Source: Virgibacillus ndiopensis (GTDB lineage: Bacteria > Bacillota > Bacilli > Bacillales > Amphibacillaceae). From it: a DNA stretch of 64,000 nt. The stretch covers positions 496,001-560,000 of the forward strand of contig NZ_FZMZ01000004.1 of assembly GCF_900187325.1 (NCBI RefSeq). The letters run 5' to 3'. The notes beneath the pieces are model-generated. The model was given only the letters and a program-made list of their open reading frames with translations, did no database searches and had not been told where the DNA came from. The position numbers and the translations under genes are program-made. Positions 27,145-35,197 of this stretch are shown here, one piece after another. The first letter of the stretch is position 1. Each line of letters begins with the position of its first letter.

Positions 27145-27215
27145 AGCACCGTTTTTGTCACCCCAATAAGCGAGTTGAGTTTTGACTCTTTGGGGTATCT
27201 TAAGCGGTGCTTTTT
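27143..27215. terminator. Compound terminator between converging genes
   Basis: Outer stem AAAGCACCG (27143-27151) with CGGTGCTTT (27205-27213) followed by T residues; inside lies CCCCAA...TTGGGG plus GAGT...ACTC. The nested stem is larger than a minimal terminator. Confidence 0.7.
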
Positions 27216-27227
27216 CATATAAATAGG

Positions 27228-27758
27228 TTACTTAAAAAGTTTCAACAGCTCGTCAATGTTCTCCCATCCATAAGCTGTTTCCTGATAGGTTCCTTCTCCA
27301 ATTGTTGTTTCTTCCTCTCCAACAGGCAATGCTTGATAGCGTTCATAAAATCTGCTGGAAGGATTTTGCTTTAATATCCACACAAGTATCGATGCATATC
27401 CAAGCGCTTTTACTTCTTCAGCAAATACTTTCAAAAGTTTTGCCCCAAGTCCCATTCGTTGAAATTCCTCCAGCAAATAAATGGTGTATATTTCACTATC
27501 ATAATTAAATCGTTTCGTTCGTTCAGGTCCCCCAGAAACAAAGCCGACAATTTTTTCATCATTATGAATAACAAATGTGCATTGTTCCTTTTTCTGCATT
27601 CGTAAAACCGTTTCCCATAATGCTTTTCGATTTTCATATGTAATATTAGATAAGTCTTTCTCTTCAAGTAAATCAGTATATGTGCTCTTCCAACTGTTAA
27701 CATGAATATTTGCAATTGCCTCTGCGTCATCATAAACAGCTTTTCGAATCGAAAACAT
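27228..27758 (-). CDS. GNAT-family N-acetyltransferase
   Basis: 176-aa acetyl-CoA-dependent transferase. FSIRKAVYDDAEAIANIHVNSWKSTYTDLL opens the fold; the acetyl-CoA-binding motif A is IYLLEEFQRMGLGAKLL near 95-112 (R-x-x-G-x-G/A). Substrate unknown. The frame extends to 27812, but AGGGGGAC lies upstream of the ATG at 27758. It lies downstream of azlCD on the same strand. Confidence 0.82.
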   Translation of the reverse strand: MFSIRKAVYDDAEAIANIHVNSWKSTYTDLLEEKDLSNITYENRKALWETVLRMQKKEQCTFVIHNDEKIVGFVSGGPERTKRFNYDSEIYTIYLLEEFQRMGLGAKLLKVFAEEVKALGYASILVWILKQNPSSRFYERYQALPVGEEETTIGEGTYQETAYGWENIDELLKLFK

Positions 27759-27801
27759 AGAAAGTCCCCCTATCGTTCCAATTACTTTTCTCGTATCTTC
27801 T

Positions 27802-28095
27802 TTATAGTGCAAAAAGAAAAACAGTTACTATCGCGCCAAGCACAACTAAGATAACATTTAGCCCCAAATAAGCTAAGATAATAGCTACAAATCCACCGAT
27901 TAATCCTACATGTGGCTGGTCAGCTTTAACAGTCATTATGCCAGGAAAAATTAACGCTCCTAATGCTGCATACGGAATTGCGTTTAACCAACGATTTGCC
28001 CAGTCCGGAAATTTTATTTTGTCAACTATATATGCTGGAACTAATCTAGGAATCATAGTAACAAGTGACATTCCAATTATTATCGCAAAAATCAT
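27802..28095 (-). CDS. azlD: AzlD-like branched-chain amino acid export subunit
   Basis: 97-aa protein with about four hydrophobic segments (1-18, 37-53, 61-79, 82-97). The core PRLVPAYIV and IPYAALGALIFPGI are AzlD-type motifs. Partner of AzlC, whose stop overlaps this start by 4 bp (ATGA). GAAGGAGG precedes the ATG. The pair exports branched-chain amino acids (or analogues such as 4-azaleucine) in B. subtilis. Confidence 0.85.
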   Translation of the reverse strand: MIFAIIIGMSLVTMIPRLVPAYIVDKIKFPDWANRWLNAIPYAALGALIFPGIMTVKADQPHVGLIGGFVAIILAYLGLNVILVVLGAIVTVFLFAL

Positions 28096-28820
28096 GAATG
28101 GTCCTCCTTCAGCAAATAGATTCCGCTTAATCCACCTAAAACAGTCCCAAACACAATTGCCCAGCCATCACTCATAAACATGCTGCACAACGCATTAATA
28201 AGCATAGCGATAATGGCAATTAATCCTATTTTAATTTCTTTCTTTACCGATGGAATTAATAATCCAATAAACATTGCATACAAGGCAATCCCCATGCTCT
28301 GGCTAAGATTTTCCGGGATGATTTCACCAAGAACACCACCCAAAAAGGATCCAAAAACCCATGAGAAATAAGCCGTCATAATCAATGCAGTATAGAATAA
28401 TGTGCCTTTTTCCATTTTCGCTTCTTTCGTATGTAATGAGGATACCGCAAACGTTTCATCAGTCAAACCTAATGATAAAGGAACTTTCCAGTTAAGTCCA
28501 ATACCTCTGAGGCGATTCATGAACGATAAACTCATTACAAAGTGACGGAAATTAAGTACAAAAGTAGCAACAATAATCTCTACCGCTCCAGCACCAACCG
28601 CTATCATATTTGCTCCCATAAATTGACTGGCACCAGCAAAAACAAGAACGCTCATCATCGTCAATTCGAGTAATGACATCCCTGCCTGTTTCGCTAAAAC
28701 TCCATATGTAATAGCAATAGGTAAATACCCTACCATAATCGGAAATCCTACAGCAATTCCGCGTTGAATTATTTGTAAAGATTGTGATGCTTCGTTTTTA
28801 TTTATCGCCTTTGTCACCAT
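28092..28820 (-). CDS. azlC: AzlC-family branched-chain amino acid exporter
   Basis: 242-aa membrane protein. The N-terminal GIAVGFPIMVGYLPIAITYGVLAKQAGMSLLE and VFAGASQFMGANMI near 58 are AzlC hallmarks, followed by NFRHFVMSLSFM near 91 and LGLTDETFAVSSL near 117. RBS GGGGAG before the ATG. Divergent from the T-box leader at 28943, and therefore not itself controlled by it. Confidence 0.88.
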   Translation of the reverse strand: MVTKAINKNEASQSLQIIQRGIAVGFPIMVGYLPIAITYGVLAKQAGMSLLELTMMSVLVFAGASQFMGANMIAVGAGAVEIIVATFVLNFRHFVMSLSFMNRLRGIGLNWKVPLSLGLTDETFAVSSLHTKEAKMEKGTLFYTALIMTAYFSWVFGSFLGGVLGEIIPENLSQSMGIALYAMFIGLLIPSVKKEIKIGLIAIIAMLINALCSMFMSDGWAIVFGTVLGGLSGIYLLKEDHS

Positions 28821-28906
28821 TTCGCATGCTCCCCTGATTAGAAAATTAAAACTATTGTAACTGATTTTTTTGAATATAGAAAGCTTTTAATCTGAAATAA
28901 TTTTTG

Positions 28907-28936
28907 TTGACAAATATAGAAAATACAATGTATATT
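28907..28936 (+). promoter_or_regulatory. Promoter of the T-box leader
   Basis: -35 TTGACA (28907-28912) and -10 TATATT (28931-28936), 18-bp spacer. Transcription would start near 28943, just before the T-box stem I. Confidence 0.7.
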
Positions 28937-28942
28937 AGCTAT

Positions 28943-29167
28943 TAATATTTCCAAAAAAAATGAATACGATTGTTCGGGAATGCGAAGTAGATTTTTTCTA
29001 GGCAGCAATAGAGACAGGGTGGCTGGTGTAAGCTCTGGCAGGAAAAATTTCGAATTACACATTCGGTTTAGACGAATCTTTTTATAAGAGGATAAGTTAT
29101 GTACTTATCAATCAGGGTGGTACCGCGGAGTCAAAGCTTCGTCCCTACTTAGGGATGAGGCTTTTTT
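28943..29167 (+). promoter_or_regulatory. T-box riboswitch, specifier probably UAC (tyrosine)
   Basis: Leader RNA that senses uncharged tRNA. The T-box sequence AGGGTGGTACCGCGG is at 29114-29128, the stem-I AGTAGA element at 28986-28991, and distal-loop segments (GGTGGCTGGTGTAAGC) near 29018. Lower stem GAATG (28978-28982) pairs with CATTC (29060-29064). Immediately 5' of the latter lies TAC-A (29056-29059), so UAC (Tyr) is the best specifier; a one-base shift would read UUA (Leu). The TGGT bulge fits a tRNA ending ACCA. Terminator AAGCTTCGTCCCTA/TAGGGATGAGGCTT then T6 (29134-29167). The next gene on this strand is the NhaC-family transporter at 29697, beyond repeat R2. Confidence 0.92.
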
Positions 29168-29170
29168 ATT

Positions 29171-29660
29171 AGGCTTTTTTTGTAAACTTTGATGCTTTTT
29201 AACCTCGTAGTTTCAGTAAAATGCGACGTAAATCATTTAATTGTTAAATCTAATTCTTGATCGTCGTCCGAGATCGCTACGGGCGGATGTTTTCCGCGGG
29301 CATGGCCTCAGCCTCCTCGAGAAAAACACTCTGCGGGGTCTTCGGACTCGTACTGTTCCCGCAGGAGTCACCACCCTCCGCTCACCCGGACTAGTGATGT
29401 GGTATAATGCGGTCTTCATAACAATTTTTATTCCACCTATGGACCGTAACCGCAACACCAGCGAAGGAAATACACGGAGACTCCTGTGGGATAGCGAAGA
29501 CGATGAGACCCCACAGTGAGTGGGTTTCTCACGAGGAGGATCATAGCGAGCCCACGGAAAGCGTAGTGTATTTCCGCAGCGGTAGAAGGTCACCAAACAT
29601 AATTTTTCATCATGTCGCATTTTATGTATTTTGTGTAAAAAAAACAACCTTTTAGAAAAC
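29171..29660 (-). repeat. Dispersed non-coding repeat, copy R2 (full length)
   Basis: About 490 bp, GC-rich, inserted directly after the T-box terminator. Nearly identical to R4 at 49171-49577 in opposite orientation, apart from about 80 bp present only here between two CACGG copies (29473 and 29553). Subterminal inverted motifs TAAAATGCGACGT (near 29217) and ATGTCGCATTTTA (near 29612) match at 12 of 13 positions. Internal stems include CTGCGGGG...CCCGCAG. ORFs in it have no RBS. No transposase, so it is MITE-like or an extragenic repeat. Confidence 0.75.
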
Positions 29661-29696
29661 ATCCTTTTATTATTACAACAACAAGGAGGAACCTAC

Positions 29697-31064
29697 ATGT
29701 TTCCAATCAATCCAAAGCATAATCCATCTATAGGGGAGTCTATATTACTTTTTATATTCATTATTGGACTCATAAGTTATTTCATCATTGAATTAGAAAC
29801 CGTTCCACATGTACCGATTTTGCTTGGGATTTTTGCACTTCTTGCATACGGATTATTGAAACACATCACTTTCAAAGATCTTGAAGAAGGCATGATTGCC
29901 GGGGCTAAATCCGGAATGGGGGCCATTTTCTTATTTTTATTAATTGGTGTACTAATTAGTAGCTGGATGATTAGTGGAACGATACCAGCATTAATTAACG
30001 CCGGCTTTACAATTATTGGGGGCACATGGTTTTATGCAATTGTCTTTGCTGTTACAGCGATAGTAGGGATTTCACTTGGTAGCTCATTGACCACAACTGC
30101 AACGATTGGTGTTGCATTTATAGGGATGGCAAGTGCGCTTGATGCCTCCATGGCTATTACAGCTGGTGCAATTGTTTCCGGTGCATTTTTCGGTGATAAA
30201 ATGTCACCTTTGTCAGATACAACAAACTTAGCTTCAACGATCGTGCAAGTGGATTTATTTGATCATATTAAACATATGAGCCTAACGACGATTCCAGCTT
30301 TTATTATTACCTTTATCCTGTTTACTGTACTATCGCCTAACAAAGCGGTTCCAATGCAAAATATAACTGATTACCAAGATGCATTAGCTCAAGTTAACTT
30401 AATTCATTGGACTTCATGGTTACCATTGCTCGTTTTGGTTATCTGTACAATTTTTAAAGCACCTGCCTTTATAGCGTTAGCATTAAGTAGTTCTTTAGCA
30501 ACGCTTTTGGCTACTATTACAAATCATTTAGCCTGGTCTGAAATATGGGCTATTTGGTTTAACGGATACACAGGAACTACGAATTTTCAACCGGTGAATG
30601 ACCTTCTGACTAAGGGAGGCATTAACAGTATGTTATTTACGGTATCATTGGTTATTTTAGCCTTGGGATTTGGTGGGCTTTTGTTTGTTACAGGTATCAT
30701 TCCATCAATCTTGACCGCACTTCAGAAAAAACTTAAAAAGGTAAGATCCATTATTATTTCTACAGCTGCTACTGCAATTGGTGTAAATGTATTAATTGGT
30801 GAACAATATTTATCAATTATGTTAACAGGCGAAACGTACAAAAGCATTTACCAAAAATCTGGACTTCCTAACAAAGTTTTATCTCGAACATTAGAGGATG
30901 CTGGAACTGTCATCAATCCACTCGTTCCATGGAGTGTGTGTGGCGTATTTATAGCTGATGTATTAGGTGTTTCGGTATTAACTTATTTACCCTTTGCATT
31001 CTTTTGTTTACTAAGCCCGATCATTACCATTATCTTCGGAGGAATAGCACATACAAAAAACTGA
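29697..31064 (+). CDS. nhaC: NhaC-family transporter under T-box control
   Basis: 455-aa membrane protein with 11-12 helices, NhaC (Na+/H+ antiporter) family. Family segments: AGAKSGMGAIFLFLLIGVLISSWM near 62, GISLGSSLTTTATIGVAFIGMA near 123, and AIVSGAFFGDKMSPLSDTTNLA near 158. Position relative to yheI/yheH matches B. subtilis nhaC (yheL). The upstream tyrosine-type T-box suggests that this family member may carry an amino acid (tyrosine uptake) rather than only sodium; that is an inference. AAGGAGG lies 8 nt before the ATG at 29697; the frame extends into the repeat without another RBS. Confidence 0.88.
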   Translation: MFPINPKHNPSIGESILLFIFIIGLISYFIIELETVPHVPILLGIFALLAYGLLKHITFKDLEEGMIAGAKSGMGAIFLFLLIGVLISSWMISGTIPALINAGFTIIGGTWFYAIVFAVTAIVGISLGSSLTTTATIGVAFIGMASALDASMAITAGAIVSGAFFGDKMSPLSDTTNLASTIVQVDLFDHIKHMSLTTIPAFIITFILFTVLSPNKAVPMQNITDYQDALAQVNLIHWTSWLPLLVLVICTIFKAPAFIALALSSSLATLLATITNHLAWSEIWAIWFNGYTGTTNFQPVNDLLTKGGINSMLFTVSLVILALGFGGLLFVTGIIPSILTALQKKLKKVRSIIISTAATAIGVNVLIGEQYLSIMLTGETYKSIYQKSGLPNKVLSRTLEDAGTVINPLVPWSVCGVFIADVLGVSVLTYLPFAFFCLLSPIITIIFGGIAHTKN

Positions 31065-31094
31065 CCCTTACTCGGGTCAGTTTTTTGTATGTGC
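31047..31094. terminator. Long bidirectional terminator overlapping both stop codons
   Basis: A 21-bp stem, with ACTGACCC (31060-31067) and GGGTCAGT (31074-31081), extends through A6/T6 to GCACATACA/TGTATGTGC. It contains the ends of the plus-strand nhaC gene and the minus-strand gene at 31077. Confidence 0.85.
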
Positions 31095-31853
31095 TATTAT
31101 TGATTCCAGTTTCCGAAGTCCTTCTAACAATCTCGGTGATGGTCTGCAATAGAGGGACTCTTCCAAAACATGGATGTTATCATTCTGAACAGCTTTCATT
31201 TCTTGCCAACCAGGACGATTTACAACTAGCTCTGGTCTCATCTTTTCTTCCTTTACACCAACCCACACCATACAAATATGATCTGGATTTCGTTTTTTGA
31301 CGTCCTCCCAATCAGTTTGAACGCTGGCAACATTTTCAGTGTCAAAAATATTCCGTGCACCAGCAAGCTGGCTGATTTCGGTTAACCAATTAACACTACC
31401 TGGAGTAAAAACAGGCTTTGGCCACCATTCCCAATACAGTAGCGGTTTCTCTTGTTTGGTAAACGATTTTCGTTTATAATGCTTTATTTCTTCAAGAAAG
31501 GCCACAGACTTTTCACGACCTAATTCATCACAGTATAAAGCACTAGCAACCGATTGAATATCTTTGGCAATCTCTTTAAGAGAATTCGGGTTTAATATAA
31601 TATATGGTAGTCCTTTTTCTTCAAGAGCAGCAATATTTTTCTCCATCCCCGGTACACTTAGAGAGGCTAACACGAGATCCGGTTCTAATTCCGCTACTTT
31701 ATCCATATTAATTGAAAGGTCAGGTCCTAATTTCGGAAGCTGCCTCACTTTTTTAGGCCAATCCGAAAAATTGTCTACACCTACTAGTAACTCGGTTTTT
31801 CCTAGATAAGCAATTATTTCCGTATTACTTGGACATATAGAAATAACACGCAT
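31077..31853 (-). CDS. BtuF-like helical-backbone metal/cobalamin receptor, no signal peptide
   Basis: 258-aa protein of the periplasmic-binding-protein-like II superfamily, class III (BtuF/FhuD type): RVISICPSNTEIIAYLG at the N-terminus, VGVDNFSDWP near 24, KVAELEPDLVLASL near 51, LLYWEWWPKPVFTPGS near 137. Unlike a true ABC binding protein it starts directly with the beta-strand of the fold, with no signal peptide or lipobox; the ATG at 31853 has GGAGGGGAC upstream, so the start is secure. It is probably cytoplasmic; ligand unknown. Confidence 0.78.
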   Translation of the reverse strand: MRVISICPSNTEIIAYLGKTELLVGVDNFSDWPKKVRQLPKLGPDLSINMDKVAELEPDLVLASLSVPGMEKNIAALEEKGLPYIILNPNSLKEIAKDIQSVASALYCDELGREKSVAFLEEIKHYKRKSFTKQEKPLLYWEWWPKPVFTPGSVNWLTEISQLAGARNIFDTENVASVQTDWEDVKKRNPDHICMVWVGVKEEKMRPELVVNRPGWQEMKAVQNDNIHVLEESLYCRPSPRLLEGLRKLESIIAHTKN

Positions 31854-31886
31854 ACTTCAAGTCCCCTCCAAAAAAGAAAAGCCAAA

Positions 31887-32639
31887 TTAACTGTCTTGTT
31901 CTGTAATAATTAATGGACCATCTTTTGTAATCACTATTGTATGTTCATACTGTGCAGAACGTCCGCCATCAACTGTTCGTGCTGTCCAGCCATTGGTATC
32001 CATCTGACTTTCCCATGTTCCTTCATTGATCATTGGTTCAATTGTGATTACCATACCTTCTTTTAAACGTAAGCCTTTATTAGGTAATCCAAAATGAGGG
32101 ATGTGTGGATCTTCATGTAATGTTGGTCCTATCCCGTGCCCTGTAAAATCTCTTACAACTGAAAATCCTTCCCCCTCAGCGTAAGTTTGAATTGCATGGC
32201 CTATATCCCCAATACGACTACCAACTTGAGCATGCTCTATTCCTTTATAAAGAGATGTTTTTGTAACGTCTAACAGCTTTTCCCCTACTTGATCCACTTC
32301 ACCAACTTTATAAGACCATGCTGAATCAGCTAATCCCCCATTCAAATTAACAACCATATCGATTGTTACAATATCTCCATCAACAAGTTTTTCTTCTCTC
32401 GGAAAACCGTGACAAACCTCATCATTTATTGATGCACATATTGCATACGGATAACCATTAAATCCTTTTTGCTCTGGTGTTGCACCATGTTCCCTCAAAA
32501 ATGTATCCACAAATGTATCAATTTCCATTGTTGTAATTCCTGGTTTTATCATTTTTGCAATTTCTTTATGTGTTTTTACAAGCAGTTTGCCTGCTTCTTG
32601 CATCATTTCAATTTCGCGTTTACTTTTTCGTGTAATCAT
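31887..32639 (-). CDS. map: Type I methionine aminopeptidase (YflG-like)
   Basis: 250-aa metallo-enzyme that removes the initiator Met. MITRKSKREIEMMQEAGKLL opens the pita-bread fold. Metal ligands: Asp in TIDMVVNLNGGLADSAW (near 93 and 104), His in FTGHGIGPTLHEDP near 166, Glu in ITIEPMINEG near 199 and Glu in YEHTIVIT near 232. Length and N-terminus resemble the accessory YflG of B. subtilis (249 aa) more than the ribosomal-cluster Map; that assignment is by memory. RBS GAAGGGAAG. Confidence 0.9.
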   Translation of the reverse strand: MITRKSKREIEMMQEAGKLLVKTHKEIAKMIKPGITTMEIDTFVDTFLREHGATPEQKGFNGYPYAICASINDEVCHGFPREEKLVDGDIVTIDMVVNLNGGLADSAWSYKVGEVDQVGEKLLDVTKTSLYKGIEHAQVGSRIGDIGHAIQTYAEGEGFSVVRDFTGHGIGPTLHEDPHIPHFGLPNKGLRLKEGMVITIEPMINEGTWESQMDTNGWTARTVDGGRSAQYEHTIVITKDGPLIITEQDS

Positions 32640-32930
32640 AACTTTCTTCCCTTCAAACCTATATTACTATAAATTATTCCCATACATTTTATTTGCACCC
32701 TCAAGTTTATCATAAATTCATCTTAAAATACGGATAGATGCATGAAAACTTTTACTAAGGTTTTTACCCATATATGAACGTATTCAAAAAGTTCCCGATT
32801 AGACGTGTCAACCTCCTCTTATATGTATTATATGTATCAACTATATTACCAAATGACTAAGCCCATTTAAACATTAGCCCTTCCAAGTTACGTATAAACG
32901 CATACATTGTTAAAAGAGGAGGTGGAGTTT

Positions 32931-33098
32931 TTGAGTGATCAACATGGTGGAGGCAACAACTTCGCATTTGTAGTCGTACTTTTTATCCTTTTAATAATCG
33001 TAGGTGCTAGTGGATTTACAACTGGCGGCTATGGTGGTGGATACGGTGGCACCAGTGGTGGCTTCGGATTTGGTGGCGGCTACGGTGGTTTTTATTAA
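32931..33098 (+). CDS. YjcZ-family sporulation peptide, Gly/Tyr-rich
   Basis: 55-aa peptide: SDQHGGGNNF, one hydrophobic helix [15 protein letters not shown], then Gly/Tyr repeats (GGYGGGYGGTSGGFGFGGGYGG). The frame is open from 32907, but AGGAGGTGG lies within it, 8 nt before a TTG at 32931. It is of the YjcZ type, small proteins annotated as sporulation-associated. A CATACATT sequence upstream (near 32901) resembles a sigma-K -10, unproven. Followed by a paralogue at 33147. Confidence 0.75.
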   Translation: MSDQHGGGNNFAFVVVLFILLIIVGASGFTTGGYGGGYGGTSGGFGFGGGYGGFY

Positions 33099-33146
33099 AC
33101 TGCTATCGCAAAAAAATTCACTTTTATTTAAGGAGGTGAGCTTATA

Positions 33147-33263
33147 ATGAGCTACGGTCAAGGTGGCGGCTACGGCTACGGTGGTGGCTTCGCATTAATT
33201 GTCGTACTATTCATCCTGTTAATTATTGTTGGTGCAGGTGGATTTGTTGGCGGAGGATACTAA
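33147..33263 (+). CDS. Second YjcZ-family sporulation peptide (38 aa)
   Basis: A short ORF of 38 codons: a Gly/Tyr-rich head [14 protein letters not shown], helix [17 protein letters not shown], and a tail GFVGGGY. AAGGAGGTGAG lies 8 nt before the ATG. The helix matches that of the 32931 peptide almost residue for residue ([12 protein letters not shown]), so the pair is a tandem duplication. Confidence 0.78.
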   Translation: MSYGQGGGYGYGGGFALIVVLFILLIIVGAGGFVGGGY

Positions 33264-33318
33264 TATTTATATGTCAGGTCGCTCTTAACATCATTCACAG
33301 CGACTACAACTATTCCCT

Positions 33319-33350
33319 GAAAATCTGCCTTATGAATAGGCAGATTTTCT
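33319..33350. terminator. Bidirectional terminator
   Basis: GAAAATCTGCCT (33319-33330) pairs with AGGCAGATTTTC (33338-33349), serving the YjcZ genes and the converging SDR gene. Confidence 0.8.
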
Positions 33351-33364
33351 TACTAATTCTTTAC

Positions 33365-34123
33365 TTAAAGATAATCCTTCACATTGTATATTTTTCCATT
33401 TTCAATATTACCTTTGTCTCTTAAAATATCGACAAGTACACCACCTACAGCGTAGGTATCCTTTAATAAATTACTTTTTTTATATTCTTTAAATATGTCT
33501 ACTTCAATAAAAGTCTCATGAGAGCTTTCGCGAATTCTTTCTTGCATAGCCGTATCCATTTTTCCAGGGTCAAATGCAATTACTTTGTTTCCTGTTTTCA
33601 GCTCATCTTGTTCAAGCGCAACAGTCTGTGTATACATATTAATACTTGCTTTCGTACTACAATAAGCACTCCAACCATAGACTGGCCTGTTTGCAGCACC
33701 AGATGTGACTGTCACACCAACCATTGATATATTCATTTCATGCGCCTTTTTTAAAAATAAATTCGTAATAACCATCGGTGCAATCGTATTTACCCGAACA
33801 TGTTTGGAAAGGTCCGAGCTCTTTATATTCATGACTTGATCAATAGGTTCCAAAACTGCTGCATTATTTACTATATATAATGTGGTAGGTTCATGCGGGA
33901 AAATCTGCTGACTGATCTGTTCAATTGTTTCCTCGATGTGATCACTATTTCCTAAATCACAACTAAAATGACGGAATATAACATTATTTTGCTTTGCTAT
34001 TTCATCTAGCTTCTCATTACTACTTCGAGAAATCCCTACTACATGTATTCCTAACTCTAAAAACAATGTAGCCACCGATTGACCCAAACCACGTGACACA
34101 CCCGTAACAACCGCAAAATTCAT
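33365..34123 (-). CDS. Short-chain dehydrogenase, YueD/benzil-reductase-like
   Basis: 252-aa NADP(H)-type SDR. Cofactor motif TGVSRGLG (7-14) with SR after it; NNAA near 86; catalytic SGAANRPVYGWSAYCSTKAS near 140 gives Ser, Tyr and Lys (YCSTK). C-terminal ENGKIYNVKDYL. The pattern resembles B. subtilis YueD, which reduces benzil to (S)-benzoin, and sepiapterin reductases; the physiological substrate is unknown. Confidence 0.8.
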   Translation of the reverse strand: MNFAVVTGVSRGLGQSVATLFLELGIHVVGISRSSNEKLDEIAKQNNVIFRHFSCDLGNSDHIEETIEQISQQIFPHEPTTLYIVNNAAVLEPIDQVMNIKSSDLSKHVRVNTIAPMVITNLFLKKAHEMNISMVGVTVTSGAANRPVYGWSAYCSTKASINMYTQTVALEQDELKTGNKVIAFDPGKMDTAMQERIRESSHETFIEVDIFKEYKKSNLLKDTYAVGGVLVDILRDKGNIENGKIYNVKDYL

Positions 34124-34148
34124 TGTTTAGCCCCATTTCATAAAAATA

Positions 34149-35129
34149 TCAAATAGCAACAATTGGTTCCCGATTTTCAATTCGTCGCTTTAATTGTTTT
34201 ATTATTTCTTTAACTGTATCATTTCGCTCTTTATGATCTGTCTTTTTATTCAAAGCAACGTATAATGTGATATCTCTCATATGCAAAAAAAGAGTAAGAT
34301 GATTTTTCCAATCTACCGGCGGTTTCGTCTCCTGTAGATACCCATTCATAAATTCACGTAAAAATAGTTCCGCAAATTTTTCGTTTTCATTAGGCGTTTG
34401 ATCACGAGACTTTGCCATGCACGCATAATACAATGGTATTGCAATATCTGATGCATACCAATAATAACAACAATCATCGAAGTCAAATACATCAATACTT
34501 TTCCCATCATAAAAGAAATTACCATGGTGTATATCATTGTGAATTAATCCGTAATTTTCTTTTGTTTGTGGTAAGTGATCTAATTCATCAAACAATTTTT
34601 TCGATTGTTCAATGACCCGTGATTCAGTTGGAACGTACCTATCAATTTCCAACAAGTCATCGTCAAACCATTGCGATCTTTTATTTAATTTTGGCTGATA
34701 TACCTTTGTCAACCGATGCATCTTACCGGTTTCTTTTCCCCAATGAAAAAATAACTTTTCGTTAAAAAGTTCATCATTTGGTTTTACTAATTTCCCATTT
34801 GCCTTTGAAAATAAACACCCATAAAAACAAGTGCCATCTTGCGCCTCTATTTTTTCAATCAGTTTTGCGTTTCGTGAAAGAAATACTTTTGGTACATTTA
34901 CTCCATTTTCATGCAAATAGTTGACCCAGTCAATTTCTGATAAAATTTCTTCTTCATCACGATGCGAACTATGTGTGATGCGTAAAATGTATGGGCTTGA
35001 ATCCCTTTGCACTTCAAAAACGTAATTTTCAAAGTCCCCTAATTTTGTTGTCTTACTGTCCAATTTAAAATAATGTAAAAGTTGCTCTACTACATCTGAT
35101 GAAAAAACATTTTCGACTGATTTCTCCAT
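34149..35129 (-). CDS. Aminoglycoside phosphotransferase-fold kinase
   Basis: 326-aa protein of the APH/choline-kinase fold. YVFEVQRDSSPYILRITHSSHRDEEEILSEIDWVNYL holds the nucleotide-binding Lys/Arg region; the Brenner motif is LIHNDIHHGNFFYD near 203 (catalytic Asp), and the metal-binding DFDD follows in IDVFDFDDCCYYW near 219. Such chromosomal kinases usually phosphorylate small metabolites; resistance should not be assumed. The frame is open to 35177, but GGGGTGGAC precedes the ATG at 35129. Confidence 0.8.
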   Translation of the reverse strand: MEKSVENVFSSDVVEQLLHYFKLDSKTTKLGDFENYVFEVQRDSSPYILRITHSSHRDEEEILSEIDWVNYLHENGVNVPKVFLSRNAKLIEKIEAQDGTCFYGCLFSKANGKLVKPNDELFNEKLFFHWGKETGKMHRLTKVYQPKLNKRSQWFDDDLLEIDRYVPTESRVIEQSKKLFDELDHLPQTKENYGLIHNDIHHGNFFYDGKSIDVFDFDDCCYYWYASDIAIPLYYACMAKSRDQTPNENEKFAELFLREFMNGYLQETKPPVDWKNHLTLFLHMRDITLYVALNKKTDHKERNDTVKEIIKQLKRRIENREPIVAI

Positions 35130-35197
35130 TAGTCCACCCCTGATATGGTAAAAATTCTTCCCTAGGCTAACTTGCAAAGGGAAGATAATTTCGTTCT

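Noticed and set aside
29237-29662. 141-codon minus ORF and 92-codon plus ORF (29241-29519) inside R2, and a 69-codon ORF (49300-49509) in R4
   Set aside because: They lie within the structured repeat on both strands, have no RBS, are Arg/Pro/Ser-rich as expected from GC-rich palindromic DNA, and are broken in the other copies.
34149-35129. Aminoglycoside resistance gene
   Set aside because: The APH fold alone does not show resistance; the sequence is a chromosomal house-type kinase without mobile context.
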